Notes: generated by a model from the letters alone, not told the origin. 64,000 nucleotides of DNA from Diphasiastrum complanatum (GCA_029204225.1 CM055104.1:48952933-49016932); one strand, 5' to 3'; positions 24,466 to 36,382 are shown, counted from the stretch's first letter. A program made the numbers and translations.

Positions 24466-25384
24466 TGGCAATTAACGTTTCAGTCATCTTGAAACTTGAA
24501 GAAATGAAATGTTTCTAATGCCAAAGCTTTGCTAGTTTTCAATCCTGAATTTTTGACAAAAGACGACACGACACGACGACACGATAAAACATGAAATCAG
24601 TCATGCTCCACAAACAGCCAAGAAGATCAGTCAAGTACCAAGGAGTACAAACATTTTGAAGAAGAAATGAGATCGCAATCGTGAAACTTTCGTGAAGACA
24701 AAGCAACCGCGATTCTCTTGCGGCTCAGATGGAGTTCAGATGCGTTCGCTAGACACTACCAGTTGAATCACTCCTACAGTCCTCCAAAATGTAGTCAGGC
24801 ACTGCTGATCTATGTTTATAAAATTAATGCAGCATTCAACATAGTTTCAACCAAGGTGCGAAATAAAAATGAACAAGAAACTTAGACACACGAAGAACAA
24901 CAAAGACATTTGCATTCGAGATCAGACACGACAAGAAAAAAACATCTATATTGATCTTTCTTTGATTCTTCAAGCACTGCATGCAAATCCATGAAGTGCG
25001 TTGGCATGGGAGAAACATGGTTCTCTCACGAGTAATCATCTCGCTTTACTAGCGGACAATTGGATCTACAGATCCTAGACAGAATTGTCTTTGCACGCAG
25101 GCAGACATGTATTCTGTAATTTTGTCTTGATTGCTTACTAGCATCAGACTACTTCATTACGCTACTTGTCAAGTATCATCCAATAAGTATATAGTCGCTC
25201 TATGTAACTTTTAGATTAGAGTGTTTAAGCATCTACAACTAATCAGGAAATTACAAGAGTGGAAAATTAGCCACAACCTAAAGTGTATCTACTGATGTCA
25301 TGCCATCAAATCAGACATCTGTACTTCTGGGTACTTGCATGATCTCGTTGGTACTCTTTATAGCGTGAAGGGCAGGAGAGGGTT
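24466..25384. other. Unassigned sequence between two copia elements
   Basis: No gene is seen. It may include the remainder of the family A 3' LTR (plus strand) and LTR sequence of the minus-strand element to the right, but no TG..CA boundary could be confirmed. Confidence 0.4.
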
Positions 25385-26269
25385 TCACGACGTTGGTTTT
25401 GTTTTCACCATTTTCCTTTTCTCATACTGGATCGCAAAGGATTCTCGTGCCAGACTGCAAAAGATTCTTGTTCGTGAATCTTTCATGTTCGCAAACCGTT
25501 CGTGTTCATTTCCTTTGACTTGCGTGTTCGCGAACCGTTCGTCTTCGTGTTTCGTGTCAGGCGGAGGGCTGAAAGCTAGCAAGGATTTGTAGCTAGAAAC
25601 ATTTCGTTTCTTCAACATTCTTTCAAAGCATGATAGCTTTACGATCTCGAGACTGCTCCTCTGTCTCTCAAAGAGTCCTTTGTCTAGGGCTTTGGTGAAT
25701 ATGTCAGCAACCATGTCTTTCGTTTCGATGAAGGTGGTTTGCAACATCTTCTTTTCAATTAGATCCTTGATCAAGTGATACTTGATCGCAATGTGCTTCA
25801 TTCTGAAATGGAACACGAGGTCTTTTGTTAGATGTATTGCAGAGGTGTCGTCCATCTGCAAGACCAGAGGCTCGTTTCTTGTTTTGCCCAATTCGTCCAG
25901 GAACTGCCTTAGCCAGATTATCTCGTTGGCCATCTTTGCTGCTGCAACGTACTCTAGTTTGCAGGATGACTGGGCTACAACGATCTGCTTCTTGTTGACC
26001 TAGAGAACTGCTGCTCCTGATGCGATGGTGCACCCTCCTGAGATGCTTTTACAATCGTCCTTGAGAGATGCCCAGCTAGCATCGCTGTAGAAAAGCATCC
26101 TGAAACCTGCACCACGACAATAACACAGCCCATAATCCCTCGTTAATTGAAGATATTGCAAAATTTGTTTCGCAATCTTCCAATGTGTCGAGCCTAGAAT
26201 TGTGCAAAATTGGCTCATCCTGAATACTGCACAAGCAATATCAAGACATGTGTTGTCTGCAAGGTGCAT
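25385..26269 (-). pseudogene. Copia family C RNase H with C-terminal read-through
   Basis: Minus-strand RNase H of the family C element. The upstream half (26269-26000) has THWKIAKQILQYL and FYSDASWASLKDDCKSISG. The downstream half (25933-25385) has MANEIIWLRQFL, LQMDDTSAIHL, HFRMKHIAIKYHLI and MVADIFTKALDKG. An in-frame stop separates them. The frame continues ~85 residues past the usual end of RNase H (beyond ERQRSSLEIVKL), into a basic tail with two DERFAN/HERFAN-like repeats. This tail probably reads into the 3' LTR rather than being a real domain. No polypurine tract was recognised. Confidence 0.75.
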
Positions 26270-26339
26270 CAGCGATTCTATCAGCTTCTTGTAAGGTGTG
26301 AGCTACATCTATTCTCTCTCTTCCTTAGTCTTCGGACAG

Positions 26340-27310
26340 TCATCGCTTGTCAGCACCATCCCTTGCGAGCATTGCAGTATTCGCTCCTTTGCAGTTTAGC
26401 ATCCCAAAGTCCTCTAGGATCTTCTGGGTGTATCTGGACTGGTGAAGGTATAACTTACCTCCCTTGTAGTTCCTTTCAATTTGTAAGCCTAGGTAACACT
26501 TGGCTTCTCCCACATCCATGATCTCGAAATGTTTCAAGATGTCTGTCTTCACTTCAGCAATTAGCTGCTCACTCTTGCAAAGTATCAAGGTGTCATCCAC
26601 ATATACAACCACAATGATGATTTGCCCATCTGTAATTCTGACATAAACATTAGAATCAGCTAACAGAGGCTTGAATCCTAATGATTTCAAGGCTTGATCT
26701 TTCTTTTTATACCATTGTCGGGCTGATTGTTTCAGACTGTGGATACTTCTGTGCATTCTACATGCATAGTTAAGAAGTGAATTCGAGACGTATCCTGGGG
26801 GTTGATCCATATAGACCTCTTTATCTAGTTTGCCATGCAAGAAGGCTGTCTTCTCATCCACAATGTGGATCCAAAGGTCATAAGCTACTGCATATGCAAA
26901 AAACAGATGTAGGGACGAATGTTTGACAACATGAGAGAAGGTTTCAGAGTAGTCAATACCATATTTCTAAGAAAATTCTTCGCTAGTAGTCTTGCCTTGT
27001 ATTTCGTGATGTTCTCATCTGGTCCGTATTTGAGCTTGAAAACCCATTTGCATTTGAGTCTTGCGCCTATGTGGTAATGGCTCCAACGTCCATACCTGGT
27101 TCTTCCTCATGGACTCCATCTCTTCGTTCATGGCTTGGATCCATTTGTCCTTGTTTAGACTGTCAATCGCCTCCTTGAAAGTCTGTGGTTCGCCACTGAA
27201 TCCGTAGATCTCTTCTGATATGGAAGCTGAGCTACTTGGCACATATCTTGCTGGCGCTAATCATGGTATTGTCGACCTTCTAAAAGATCTTCCCGGGACA
27301 ACAATGCCTT
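26340..27310 (-). pseudogene. Copia family C linker and reverse transcriptase
   Basis: Minus strand. The linker/RT start (27242-27015) reads FKEAIDSLNKDKWIQAMNEE, the typical region just before RT. After a frame break, RT continues at 26861-26340 with KTAFLHGKLDKEVYMDQPPG, HSLKQSARQWY, VVYVDDTLIL (catalytic YVDD intact), EVKTDILKHFEIMDVGEAK and CYLGLQIE. It ends before the conserved region preceding RNase H. Stops and frameshifts break the polyprotein in at least three places. Confidence 0.82.
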
Positions 27311-27451
27311 TATTGCTCTGCTCGGTCCAGAACCATCTTGGTTTACAGGAACTGTAGCAGTAGGCTGCCTCTCGAATCTTTCTTCTTCTGATTCTTCACT
27401 CGAATGGGAGACGACTCAAAAATCTTCGTTTTCGTGTTCGTCCTCTGCTCC

Positions 27452-28655
27452 CTATTTTACTAGCGGCAGGTCATAGTACTGTTTCTCCATAACTTCGTAG
27501 CTGACAGGATCGTCGTTGACCGTTATCCTGCTCTCATCAAATCTGACATCTCTCACTGTTTTCACAATGTTCGTGTCTGGCATGTAGATTCTGTAGTATG
27601 ATGAATTGTTGTCATAGCCTACCAGAAATCCCTGCTCGGGTTTCTCATCAAGCTTCTTTTGAAGCTTATCAGGAATATGTGCATAAGCTGCACAACCAAA
27701 GATTCTGACGTGAGACAGATTGGGCTTTCTACCCCACCATAGCTCATGTGGTGTCATGTGAGGAACACCAAACTTGCCTGTTCGGTTCTGGATGTATGCG
27801 GCTGTAGCTACTACTTCAGCCCACAATACCCTTGGAGCTTTCGAGTAGGCCATCATGCATCTGGCTGCTTCCATCAGGGTCCTATTCTTTATCTCAGCAA
27901 CACCATTGTGCTATAGTGTGTAGGCTGCAATTCTTCTATGAATGATGCCACGATCATTGCAAAAGTCAGTGAATCGATTCGAGATGTATTTGCTACCTCG
28001 ATCTATCCTGATCTGCTTAACCCTGTTGCCTGTACATCTTTCAGCCCAATTCACATATTTTGTGAATTTATCGAGTGGTTCATATTTATTCTGAATAAAG
28101 TACGCTCTGGAAAATTTGCTATAGTCATCAATGAAGGTTATATAATATTTTGAACCTCCTACTGAGATCACATTGAATGGTCCGCAGATGTTAGAATGCA
28201 CTAACTCTAGAATCTTGGTCATTCTGTAGGAGTCTTTGATGAATGTAGTGTGTGACATCTTGCCCTTCAAACATGCATCACAGGTGGTCGAACTGGTTGC
28301 ATTCAAGATGCTGACCCCTGTTATCACTCCATGATGGCTTGCCTGGTAAAGTGCCATTGAGTTCATGTGGCAAAGTCTTTTGTGCCACAGAGTGTCTGGC
28401 GAGTCATCATGAGTTTGATGCACCTGATCTGCAGGTAGGCATACCTTCAGATGATATAGGTTTCCTTTCCTTCTGCCTTGAGCGATCAAAGTACTAGTAC
28501 TGGCGTCAATCACGTTGCATGCTTCGTCAGAAAACATCACGTGCATCCTTGCATCTGCTATTCTTGCTACAGAGAGCAAGTCTTGTTGCAGAGTAGGCAC
28601 GAATAGAACGTCTTCGAGTCACCTGTCTCTGCTGTTGCTATTGAGCCATAGTGCG
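27452..28655 (-). pseudogene. Copia family C protease end and integrase
   Basis: The minus-strand frame at 28600-27911 starts in the pre-integrase region (LQQDLLSVARIADARM) and carries the HHCC zinc domain (LWHKRLCHMNS...CDACLKGK). The core follows, but the first catalytic position reads VHSN instead of VHSD, and the usual GGEY reads GSKY. A stop, then 27874-27452, gives the C-terminal core and tail (LWAEVVATAAYIQNR, VRIFGCAAYAHIPD, FLVGYDNNSSYY). Homology to the second family C copy continues to ~28655 (a degraded LNSNSRD.LED segment) and then stops abruptly. The element is therefore truncated at its 5' side, and gag is missing. Confidence 0.82.
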
Positions 28656-29590
28656 GTCTAATGCGGTCTAGGGCGATGCTAGGGCGGATATGGTTGATTG
28701 TGGTTGAATGCAGTGCAACTGCGGTCTAGAGCGGTGCAAGGGCGGATGCAAAGGATATGTCCGTTGGATGTAACTCAGACTATTCTTTCTCCTCCTAAAA
28801 TGGTGCATGATCGAGACATATAGCGGTTGGGTTGTTGTTTGCTTGAACATCGAACGATGGTGTTTTGATGCAATTCGGATCTTAGAGAAAAGATGGAATG
28901 CGTGCTTGTGAAAAAGATGAATGCAAAAAGCAAGTAGGCAATCAGAATCAAGAAGAACTATAAAATTGACTGTTACAGTGGAGTTCTTCAGCAAGATTTA
29001 AGAAGATTATCAGTAGCAACCAGTGCCATTGTTAGCGGATTCTATTAGGTACAATGTTTGCTGACTTTGCCACCTAAGAGCAAGAATCTGATTGCTACCT
29101 TTTTGGTTCATGATCACTTTGTAGTATGGTGTATGTATCACACCTGTCAGTTCGACACATCTACGACTTGATCTCGATCCTTGACTGACAATGGAAGCTC
29201 AACTTAAATGCTTGATCTATCAAGACTCATATATCTACGTTCTATAGTCTGTTTCAGATTTGTCTTGGTTTCTTACAGAATGTAGATGATTGCTAGTCCA
29301 ATAAAAAAAAAAGAATAAGATTGAATCTACTCCTACTGAAATCACCAGATCCACAAAACATCTAACTAAGAACTGGAAGATCCTACAGAGTGCTTATAAA
29401 AAATATCACTCAACATTAATAATAAACATTTAATTAGGAGGCCATCCTTTAACTTACTCATTATTAAGAGCCTCTTTATTAAAAATACATCTCAAGTTTG
29501 AGAGGGCCCAAATTACTAGCTCCGGCATGGTTTTCAATCTTTTGGGAATTACCATGGGGCTCACAAAATGTACAACTTAACCTAGCACTG
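28656..29590. other. Unassigned sequence, possible LTR-like DNA
   Basis: It begins with a short repeated motif (GCGGTCTA occurs three times in 28651-28730), in a less AT-rich stretch. No PBS or LTR pair was found and no gene is supported. Confidence 0.35.
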
Positions 29591-30700
29591 CAATATTTTT
29601 CCAACTTCATTCATAATGATATCAGTAATTGAAGCCTTATTGATATGAAATGGATTACCAACTTTTTCATTCACATGCCCCCTGAACCAATGTAATGTCC
29701 AATATTTTTCCAACTTCATTCATAATGATATCAGTAATTGAAGCCTTAATCTTTTTCATTTTGTTATTGTTTAACATTGATTTCATATATTTAGAACTTA
29801 AAATAGAACCTAATGAGTTTCCAATGGAAATCTCATCGGCCAAATGGTCTTCAACAATAAATGTAGATCTACATGGCAAATATCATGTTCATAGAAAAGT
29901 CAGTAGATATTTGGACACTCATTGTATTGACTGCGACACAATAAACAAATTCACAAAAGTGAAAATAAATAAATAATACAACTAGTGATTGCATTGAATC
30001 AAAAAGTTCAAACAATATTAAACCAAATAAGCTATGACTTACTTGGATGCATAGATTCTTCTTTTTGGATAAGCCCGTATAGATTATCAATTGAGTTACT
30101 AAATGAAAATCAGGATGTTGCAATGAATATGGACCAATAGGATACAATATTCCTAATGACCATAAATTTACATGCTTTAGCTTTTCCTCCCTGTAACAGG
30201 TCATATCAGAAGTTGATAATTTGGATTCTTTTGAATTTCTTGTCTTAAGCGGAGCATATTCTGGTGAAATGTCCACATGAAGATGATAAAGCTTAGTTAT
30301 CAGTACAGAAGTATAGTAGCAAACAACACAATGACAATAACAGAGCTAAAGATGGTGCTAATGACCTTGGAGATAGAGATGACGATAGCTTTATTTCTGA
30401 AATGTCACTCCTAATTTGAATTTTTGAGTGTTCTCAACTATTGTTTATCTGTAAAATACTCAAGGGTCAACATAACCCAAGGTAATAATAGTTCAAGGTC
30501 AAAATTCTAGGATCGATATTCTATTAAAATAATAAGCCCAGTTTATTTTCAATCGTTTCCAATTGATATGATGCTTTACTATAAAAAAACTTAAACTTTC
30601 AGTACACGATACAATGATGAGTGCCACATCAACAACATTTGAGTCAATGAGTTGAGACATATGTCCCGTAACAGGGACCGGTTTTCCATGCAATGGTACC
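29590..30700 (-). pseudogene. Unrecognised multi-exon gene fragment (possible)
   Basis: Three minus-strand blocks read like protein rather than noise, in order. Block 1, about 30695-30590, contains GKPVPVTGHMSQLIDSN and VVDVALIIVSCTE. Block 2, about 30290-30043, contains YHLHVDISPEYAPLKTRN and LWSLGILYPIGPYSLQHP, and ends at a strong splice donor GTAAGT (30042-30037). Block 3, about 29868-29700, contains STFIVEDHLADEISIGN and ASITDIIMNEVGKIL. They are separated by AT-rich DNA of intron-like character. I do not recognise the family. The frames are not all joinable by clear splice sites, and the block 3 end is duplicated, so a decayed host gene fragment is likelier than a working gene. Chance is possible. 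Confidence 0.35.
29591..29748. repeat. 49-bp direct repeat (partial exon duplication?)
   Basis: An identical segment of about 49 bases starting CAATATTTTTCCAACTTCAT occurs at 29591-29639 and 29700-29748, a 109-base period. On the minus strand both copies encode the same peptide, ASITDIIMNEVGKIL, which lies within the possible exon described at 29590-30700. Confidence 0.8.
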
Positions 30701-33246
30701 CCCCAAAAATTAATGATTATTATATGTGTTGTTTTTTTCTTTCAGTTAAGTAATACAACTTCAACGGTGTTTGTTATTTGCTTCAACTCTCGTGATTCTG
30801 ATGGATGGATAGCTTGTTAGATTGGCAGTTTAAAATTGTAGGATCATTCATTTATAGGGTATTGGAGTGAGGTTGGCTGCGGTTTTGCAGCTATCAAAAG
30901 CCAAAATTTTGGAGAATTCAAAAAATCGATAAAGTTGATGGCAAAGCTATCATTTTTTTTTTTTCAGTTTCTTGATTAGTTCAAAGTTATGAATTATCAA
31001 ATTGGATACAAAAGGACTCTGTATTCAATTAATTGATAGGACAAAGGTTTATACTACTTTAAGTGACGTTAAAATGAGTGTTTTTTCAAGTCTTAAATGG
31101 AGTAAACCATAAAATTAGATTAAAATCTAATTTTATTATTTTGTGGAAAGGAAGACGACAACTATATGTGCATTGCGTGGAGAAGATGGAATCAGACCTT
31201 GGAAATCAAGGAAGAAAGGTGCAAGTTTTTTAGTCATCTCCAAGTTTGAGTTCAAATGAATGATGGATATGAATTTTTATCGTTATAAAGATTTGGATGA
31301 GCTCAATGGAGTAGAAAAGACTTGGTTGTACACTCATTCTTCATTCTTTCAAATTCATGTTTGAATGACTTCACGTTATCTTATGATTGCTTCATGTGGA
31401 TGACACTGTTTTCACTATACATAGTGAAATGGCATTTGATAGGATTGTGTTTGGTCTTAGTCAAAGCTTTGGGATGAAGAATTAAATTTGTATACATGTT
31501 CTGTCAAAGCTAAGGATGTGGAAACATTAGAATATTATCTTTACTTTTGGTGTTCAAAATTCTAGTGTGAGGCATTGGTGCTTGGAAAGGGAAGTTTTGT
31601 GGCAAAACTTGGCAATTAGAGTTCTTGGCATGGATCTTGGAGGATAAAAAATGCATTAAACATATGTTTTAGGTTATTTAGTATTTTGAAGATCATTGTA
31701 ATGCATTGTTGATGTGCATCTCACTAATTTCATGGCAACAAATTGTTTTGCCAATCTTGACACATCTGGGTTTGCCTCGTTGTGTATGAAACTATTTTAC
31801 AATGTGTCCATAACAAGTAAAAACAAATAATTTGACATGCCCTACAATAGGATTCTCAATAAAGAAGACAAGTTGGTTTTCTCATCTACTTCCAAACCCT
31901 ATTTTCTAGATCCATACTATTTTCTAAAAAAAGTAGTTTCTCCTTTAGTTTGATCCCATGGGAGGAATAACTATTTCCAAGCTATAATACAAGCTTAAAA
32001 TGAAACCCTAATCATTAATTAAACGTTAAGCCTAGTCAAGCCACAAATGAGACTTATTTTTTCCTCTCTTTTGCTCTTCTTCCATAAAGAATGCAACAAT
32101 TACAAAATCCAAAAACCATAAAATCCGATAAACATCAACATCCAAATAACACGAGCCTTGTACTACAACAAATAACCAATGAATTTTTTGGTAAGTAAGT
32201 CAATTTTCTATTGAAGTTTTGGAGAAAATTGTGCATAAGAGACAAATCTTAATATTTTAAGGTGTTTGAAAAATGACTTTGTACTTGACAATGTCTCCTT
32301 TGACATCATATTATTGAAACTTGGTACAACAATGAGACTTAACATAGGTCATTCTTGCTATTGCCTTTGTCTAAAACTTTTTAAAAAATCTAAAATTTGG
32401 TATCATGGATTGTGTAGGCTATATAAGAGTCCAATTCTTATGTTTAAATGCCCACAACATGATCAACCTCAAGTTGACTCTAAGATTAGTGATAGGCCAA
32501 TGGAAGTGCGAAAGCCTAATGGCTTCCATGTACATAATTTAGAAATTAGATCTAAAATTCATATAGAAGCCATAAGAATATCCTTCATTGTTTTGGTAGG
32601 TCTTTAAAATTATGACTTTATAGATAATTTTGATTTTGAAATTTTAGATTTGCATCATTTTTTGATTTTGTTTTAGGTGGTATTCATAGTTTGCATCTCA
32701 GAAAGAGCCTGTAGACAGATATTTTCATATACTTGTCTTTTGTAGTGTTAGTGTGATCACTTGCTGGTCTAGCAGTGGAAGAAAGGAAGCTTCTTGTCTA
32801 AAATCACAATATTTACTAAGATTACAAAATGAAAATGGTGGTCATTTAAAAAACAACATTTTTTCTAGAAGCAATATGTCAGATGTTCAAAACTAGGAGA
32901 AATAAAGCAATTAAAGTTTGGAACGCTTTGTGTGTATGCATTTATGCATATGGAATGGGTTTGTTCTTTGACACAAAGGATCATATGCATAGCTTGACCA
33001 AAAATGATTATTACTTTCAATTGTCTTTTCAAAGTGGCTAGATTTCTTTTTTCTTAGTCAGATTTTGATCACCCGTGTAAGGACAATGTGGGTCCTTCCC
33101 TCACTAAGGCATCTTGGCTGGACAAATCCCTAGTCAAAACTTGCCCAAACAGATCATCACCCAGTTCTCATATGTAGAGGTCAAGCTTGAAAGCAATGTC
33201 ATGATGCATCTTGATCACCTATGACTACTCCGATAGTGGCCATTTG
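30701..33246. other. Spacer, nothing recognised
   Basis: AT-rich spacer. The longest frame (32266-32607, plus) has no recognised domain. No LTR, PBS or RNA gene was found. Confidence 0.45.
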
Positions 33247-33630
33247 TTATAAAAGATTTTGAATTGAATCACCATTTGACATCTTCAAAGTGAAGAATTT
33301 TTTTCGTAGGTATAACTTAGAAGTTACATACTTCACATCATATAGTGAACTCAGGATGTCCCATACTTGTTTTGAAGTTTGAGCTTCAGCTATGTGGCCA
33401 ATTTGAGTGTCTGATATATTGAGAATAATAAGCACGAAAGCTTTATCATCCTTCGACTTCCAATTTGAGTCGCCTGTGTCATCTTCAGGCTTCTCTTCTA
33501 TACCTGTGACAACATCCCACAACTCATTGGTGATTAGCAAGGTCTTCATCTTAAATTTTCACAAGTTACTATAGTAATTGGATCCATTAAGCTTGTCTGT
33601 GATAAGACCGACTTTATTATGAAAATCCAT
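33247..33630 (-). pseudogene. Copia family A-like gag, N-terminal part
   Basis: The minus-strand Gag start is at 33630 (an MDFH.. N-terminus followed by ITDKLNGSNYY, then a stop where W normally stands before KFKMK). The open part at 33549-33247 reads ELWDVVTGIEEKPEDD, ILNISDTQIGHI, SKQVWDILSSLYD and LRKKFFTLKMSNGDS. It ends mid-capsid and no zinc knuckle follows. It is preceded by a PBS and a full LTR in the right order and orientation, so this is the 5' end of an element whose remainder is lost. Confidence 0.85.
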
Positions 33631-33848
33631 CTGGAACTTTAGTCTGTCGATGATGTTAAGAGAGAGATACCGTGCTGCGCTACATTTGGAAATCAACTCT
33701 CTGATACTAAAATTTGACACCACAAATTGAAGAATATGATACTGTAAAAAGTATCAAACGATATCGATTTGATATCGCAAGTATTAGAGCCCTGGTATAA
33801 CATATTGCTCTAATATCATGAAGGTATGCTTTGATATTATATATTAGA

Positions 33849-33860
33849 GCTCTGATATCA
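33849..33860 (-). promoter_or_regulatory. Retroelement primer-binding site
   Basis: The minus strand reads TGATATCAGAGC immediately inside the LTR. This is one base different from the TGGTATCAGAGC initiator-Met tRNA complement used by copia elements. A similar RGAGCYCTGRTAT stretch is repeated ~60 bases away at about 33786. Confidence 0.75.
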
Positions 33861-34588
33861 TGTTGGAAAGAGGTGATAATGCAATAACACTAAGTCGATT
33901 GTGAACGACTTATCGAGCGCAACAAAATGAGCCTACTTTCATATGCATGACTACGCCTATCAATTTTGAAAAAAACATAATGACAAGAGTCACGTTCAAT
34001 CTTTTAGCAACTAACTTTAAAATCATCAGAGCTAAAGTGATTACATATCCAAACAAATGAAGAATTGAATTATCAGACGAAAGCAATATGAGATCACAGA
34101 GATTTTGACATGATATTGAATGCAATAAAGGATAGATGCACAAGACAAATTGCAGATAGAAACTACATACTCTAAGCTGTCTCTGAAAACTCTATTTGAT
34201 TTGCACTTCCACTGATAAGCAATTAGCACTAGCAAAACTCTAAAAGAACTGAGCTAAAATGCTCAAGAGAGTTCAAGCTTGAAAGCTTGAGAGAGTCGCT
34301 ATGTTATTCAAACTAATAAAAGTATGATCAGCTATTTATACTAAGCAAATGCGGCTAGTCTACTAGGACACTTGATTAGGTTGTAAGTCATAATGGTCAG
34401 TTGGCCATAGTGAGCCGACATCCGTCCAGTTAGTACTTTATGGAGATTCACTTGTGGAATCCACCTATGAGCGATTTTTGTGTACTTCTGTAGACTTTGT
34501 AGAAACATGCATAAAACTACAGAGTTGGGTAATAAGTAAATGAAGATTAAAAGATCGATTAGTCGATAATCAGGAAAATAATCCAACA
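33861..34588 (-). repeat. Complete copia 5' LTR (728 bp)
   Basis: Bounded by TGTTGGA on the left and TCCAACA on the right (as read on the plus strand), a perfect 7-base inverted terminus. It directly abuts the PBS. Its outer end (minus strand TGTTGGATTATTTTCC...) matches the LTR start at 24163, so both belong to one family. There is no downstream partner LTR to date it against. It is bounded on the right by the tandem array starting at 34589. Confidence 0.85.
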
Positions 34589-35270
34589 AATAAGACGATC
34601 GTAAACGGGAGTTTTATGGGCTCTTATGTTCAACACCACCATCATTGTCATGTAAGGAGATTTTTACAATCAGAGTAAAACCTGTGAATAAGGCTATTAT
34701 AAGAGGGCGTTTTATGGGCTCTTACGTAGGAGGGCATTTTATGGAATCTCATGTAGCAGCACCATCACTGTCACACAATGAGGTTTTTATGGTTACACTT
34801 AGTATGACCAAAATGCCCATTTTTATAGGGTCTGCTGACGATGAGTACCACCACACTACTTGTAAGTAGTCCTTATATGAGAAATTACGAACAAAATAAG
34901 ACCTGCAAATAAAACTACCATAAGAAGACATTTTACGGGCTCTTATGCAAGAGGGCATTTTATGGACTCTTATGAGCATTTTACGAGCTCTTACATAAGA
35001 GGGCGTCTTATGGGCTCTTATGTAGCACCACCATCATTAGTAAGCAAGGAGATTTTTATGGGGTACTTACATTGAGTACTGCTACATTGTCCATTTTTAT
35101 GGGGTCTGACACTCAATACCACCACATTGCCCATAAGGAGTCCTTCTATGAGACATTATAAATAGAGTAATACCTTCAAATAAGACTATCATAAGAGAGC
35201 GTTTCTCATTACCACCATCATTGCCACATAAATAGGTTTTTATGGGGTCTACGCTCAGTACCACCATGAT
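34589..35270. repeat. Degenerate tandem array (satellite-like)
   Basis: Repeated, shuffled motifs fill this interval: ATTTTATGGGCTCTTATG, AGAGGGCGT/CATTTTA, ACCACCATCATTGYCA and ATTTTTATGGGGTCTRCRCTCA. They form higher-order blocks of about 200-290 bp, each with two or three ~30-bp subunits. No coding sequence. It lies exactly between the copia LTR end and the LTR of the next element. Confidence 0.7.
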
Positions 35271-35696
35271 TGCCATGTAAGATCCAAGCAAATAGCCATT
35301 ACAATGGAAGTAAAGCTAGAAGCAAGAAAAGTACAAAGCATTCAAGATAGCAGATCCAAAGAAATCTATAAACAAGGAGCCTTATCCAAGCAATGGAAAT
35401 CCCAAGGCTCACATTCACAAGAGGAAGCTAGGAGCTCTTACTTGCAAATGAGCCAAGAGATCCTTAGAGTGATGTCTCTTCCCTACTTATAGACAATGCT
35501 CTAACTTTACTAAACATATCTATCCCGAGGGATATTTAGCCCTTTTTAAGTGTATTTTAGTCTACATTGGACCCTTATTGGTCTATTATCCTTATTAATT
35601 ACTTTGGATGGTTTTTGTCCTAAAAAATAAAGACTATTGTTTGATGAACTTGAGTACTCCATTTAAGTAGTCATGAAGAAGATGTCATGTCCAACA
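35271..35696 (-). repeat. 3' LTR of pol-less LTR element
   Basis: A ~426-bp LTR from TGCCATGTAAG to ATGTCCAACA. It shares its first ~180 bases with the right LTR at 41648 (landmarks ATCCAAGCAAATAGCCATT, GCTAGAAGCAAGAAAAGTAC and CACAAGAGGAAGCTAGGAG; the right copy has about 50 extra bases in the middle). The inner end (minus strand TGTTGGACATGACA) mirrors the outer end. The abutting tract on the minus strand (TATGGAGCAAAT) is a weak polypurine tract. Confidence 0.75.
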
Positions 35697-35869
35697 ATTT
35701 GCTCCATAGTTGTAGTTCCAAGGCTGTTTGAATTGAACCCATATGATAGCTTTAGTCTACAACTTGCTTTTCCGTTAAAGAGAAAAGATGACTGAAGAAG
35801 AGATGGATGAAACACCATATTGCTTTTGGACAACCAAATCGCAAATCCTCTTTTTCTACTTCTTTGACA

Positions 35870-36382
35870 TCATACCAATTCGGATGCATACCCGATTCCC
35901 TTGGATTCTTGTTTTTGTCTTGCATCTAGCTCTTTTGTCAAAGCTATCAATCCATGTTGTTTGACCAACTTGATAAAGAGAATTGCAATTCTTCCATAAA
36001 CAATGGTAGTCATGAATTGCTTTTCAAATATAAATACTTTATATAAAGTAGTCCTCATTAAGAATGATGCTTGGTCGTATGAGGATGAGACATATTGTTG
36101 GCCGAAGTATAATTCTTCAAATATGGACAAATTTTCATTCAAATTTCGCCAACACAAATGAACTCCCTTGAAAAGTGTTATTGGGATATTCCCATTAGAG
36201 TTGAATTTTGATTTTGCCAGTTTGAAATAACATTTACTTTTAGAGATTTGAAAACCATAGATGGCCATGAATATGCTTGAACACATTGGTTGAAGAGAAC
36301 ATATATGTATTCCAATATTGAAGCAAGGAACTAACAATTCTGCAATTCTGATTCTCCTACCATATGAAATCATTGTTGACAT
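35870..36382 (-). pseudogene. Unrecognised 170-codon frame in the LARD-like element
   Basis: A minus-strand open frame rich in aromatic and basic residues (runs such as YGRRIRIAELLVPCFNIG and LFKGVHLCWRNLNENLSIF). It ends close to the 3' LTR. I do not recognise the family. Its position after the gag-like segments is where some plant gypsy elements carry an extra ORF of unknown function, but that comparison is only positional. Confidence 0.35.

Noticed and set aside
24163-24890. A full 728-bp family A LTR on the plus strand
   Set aside because: Only the first ~100 bases resemble the complete LTR at 33861-34588. The expected TCCAACA end is absent at the predicted distance.
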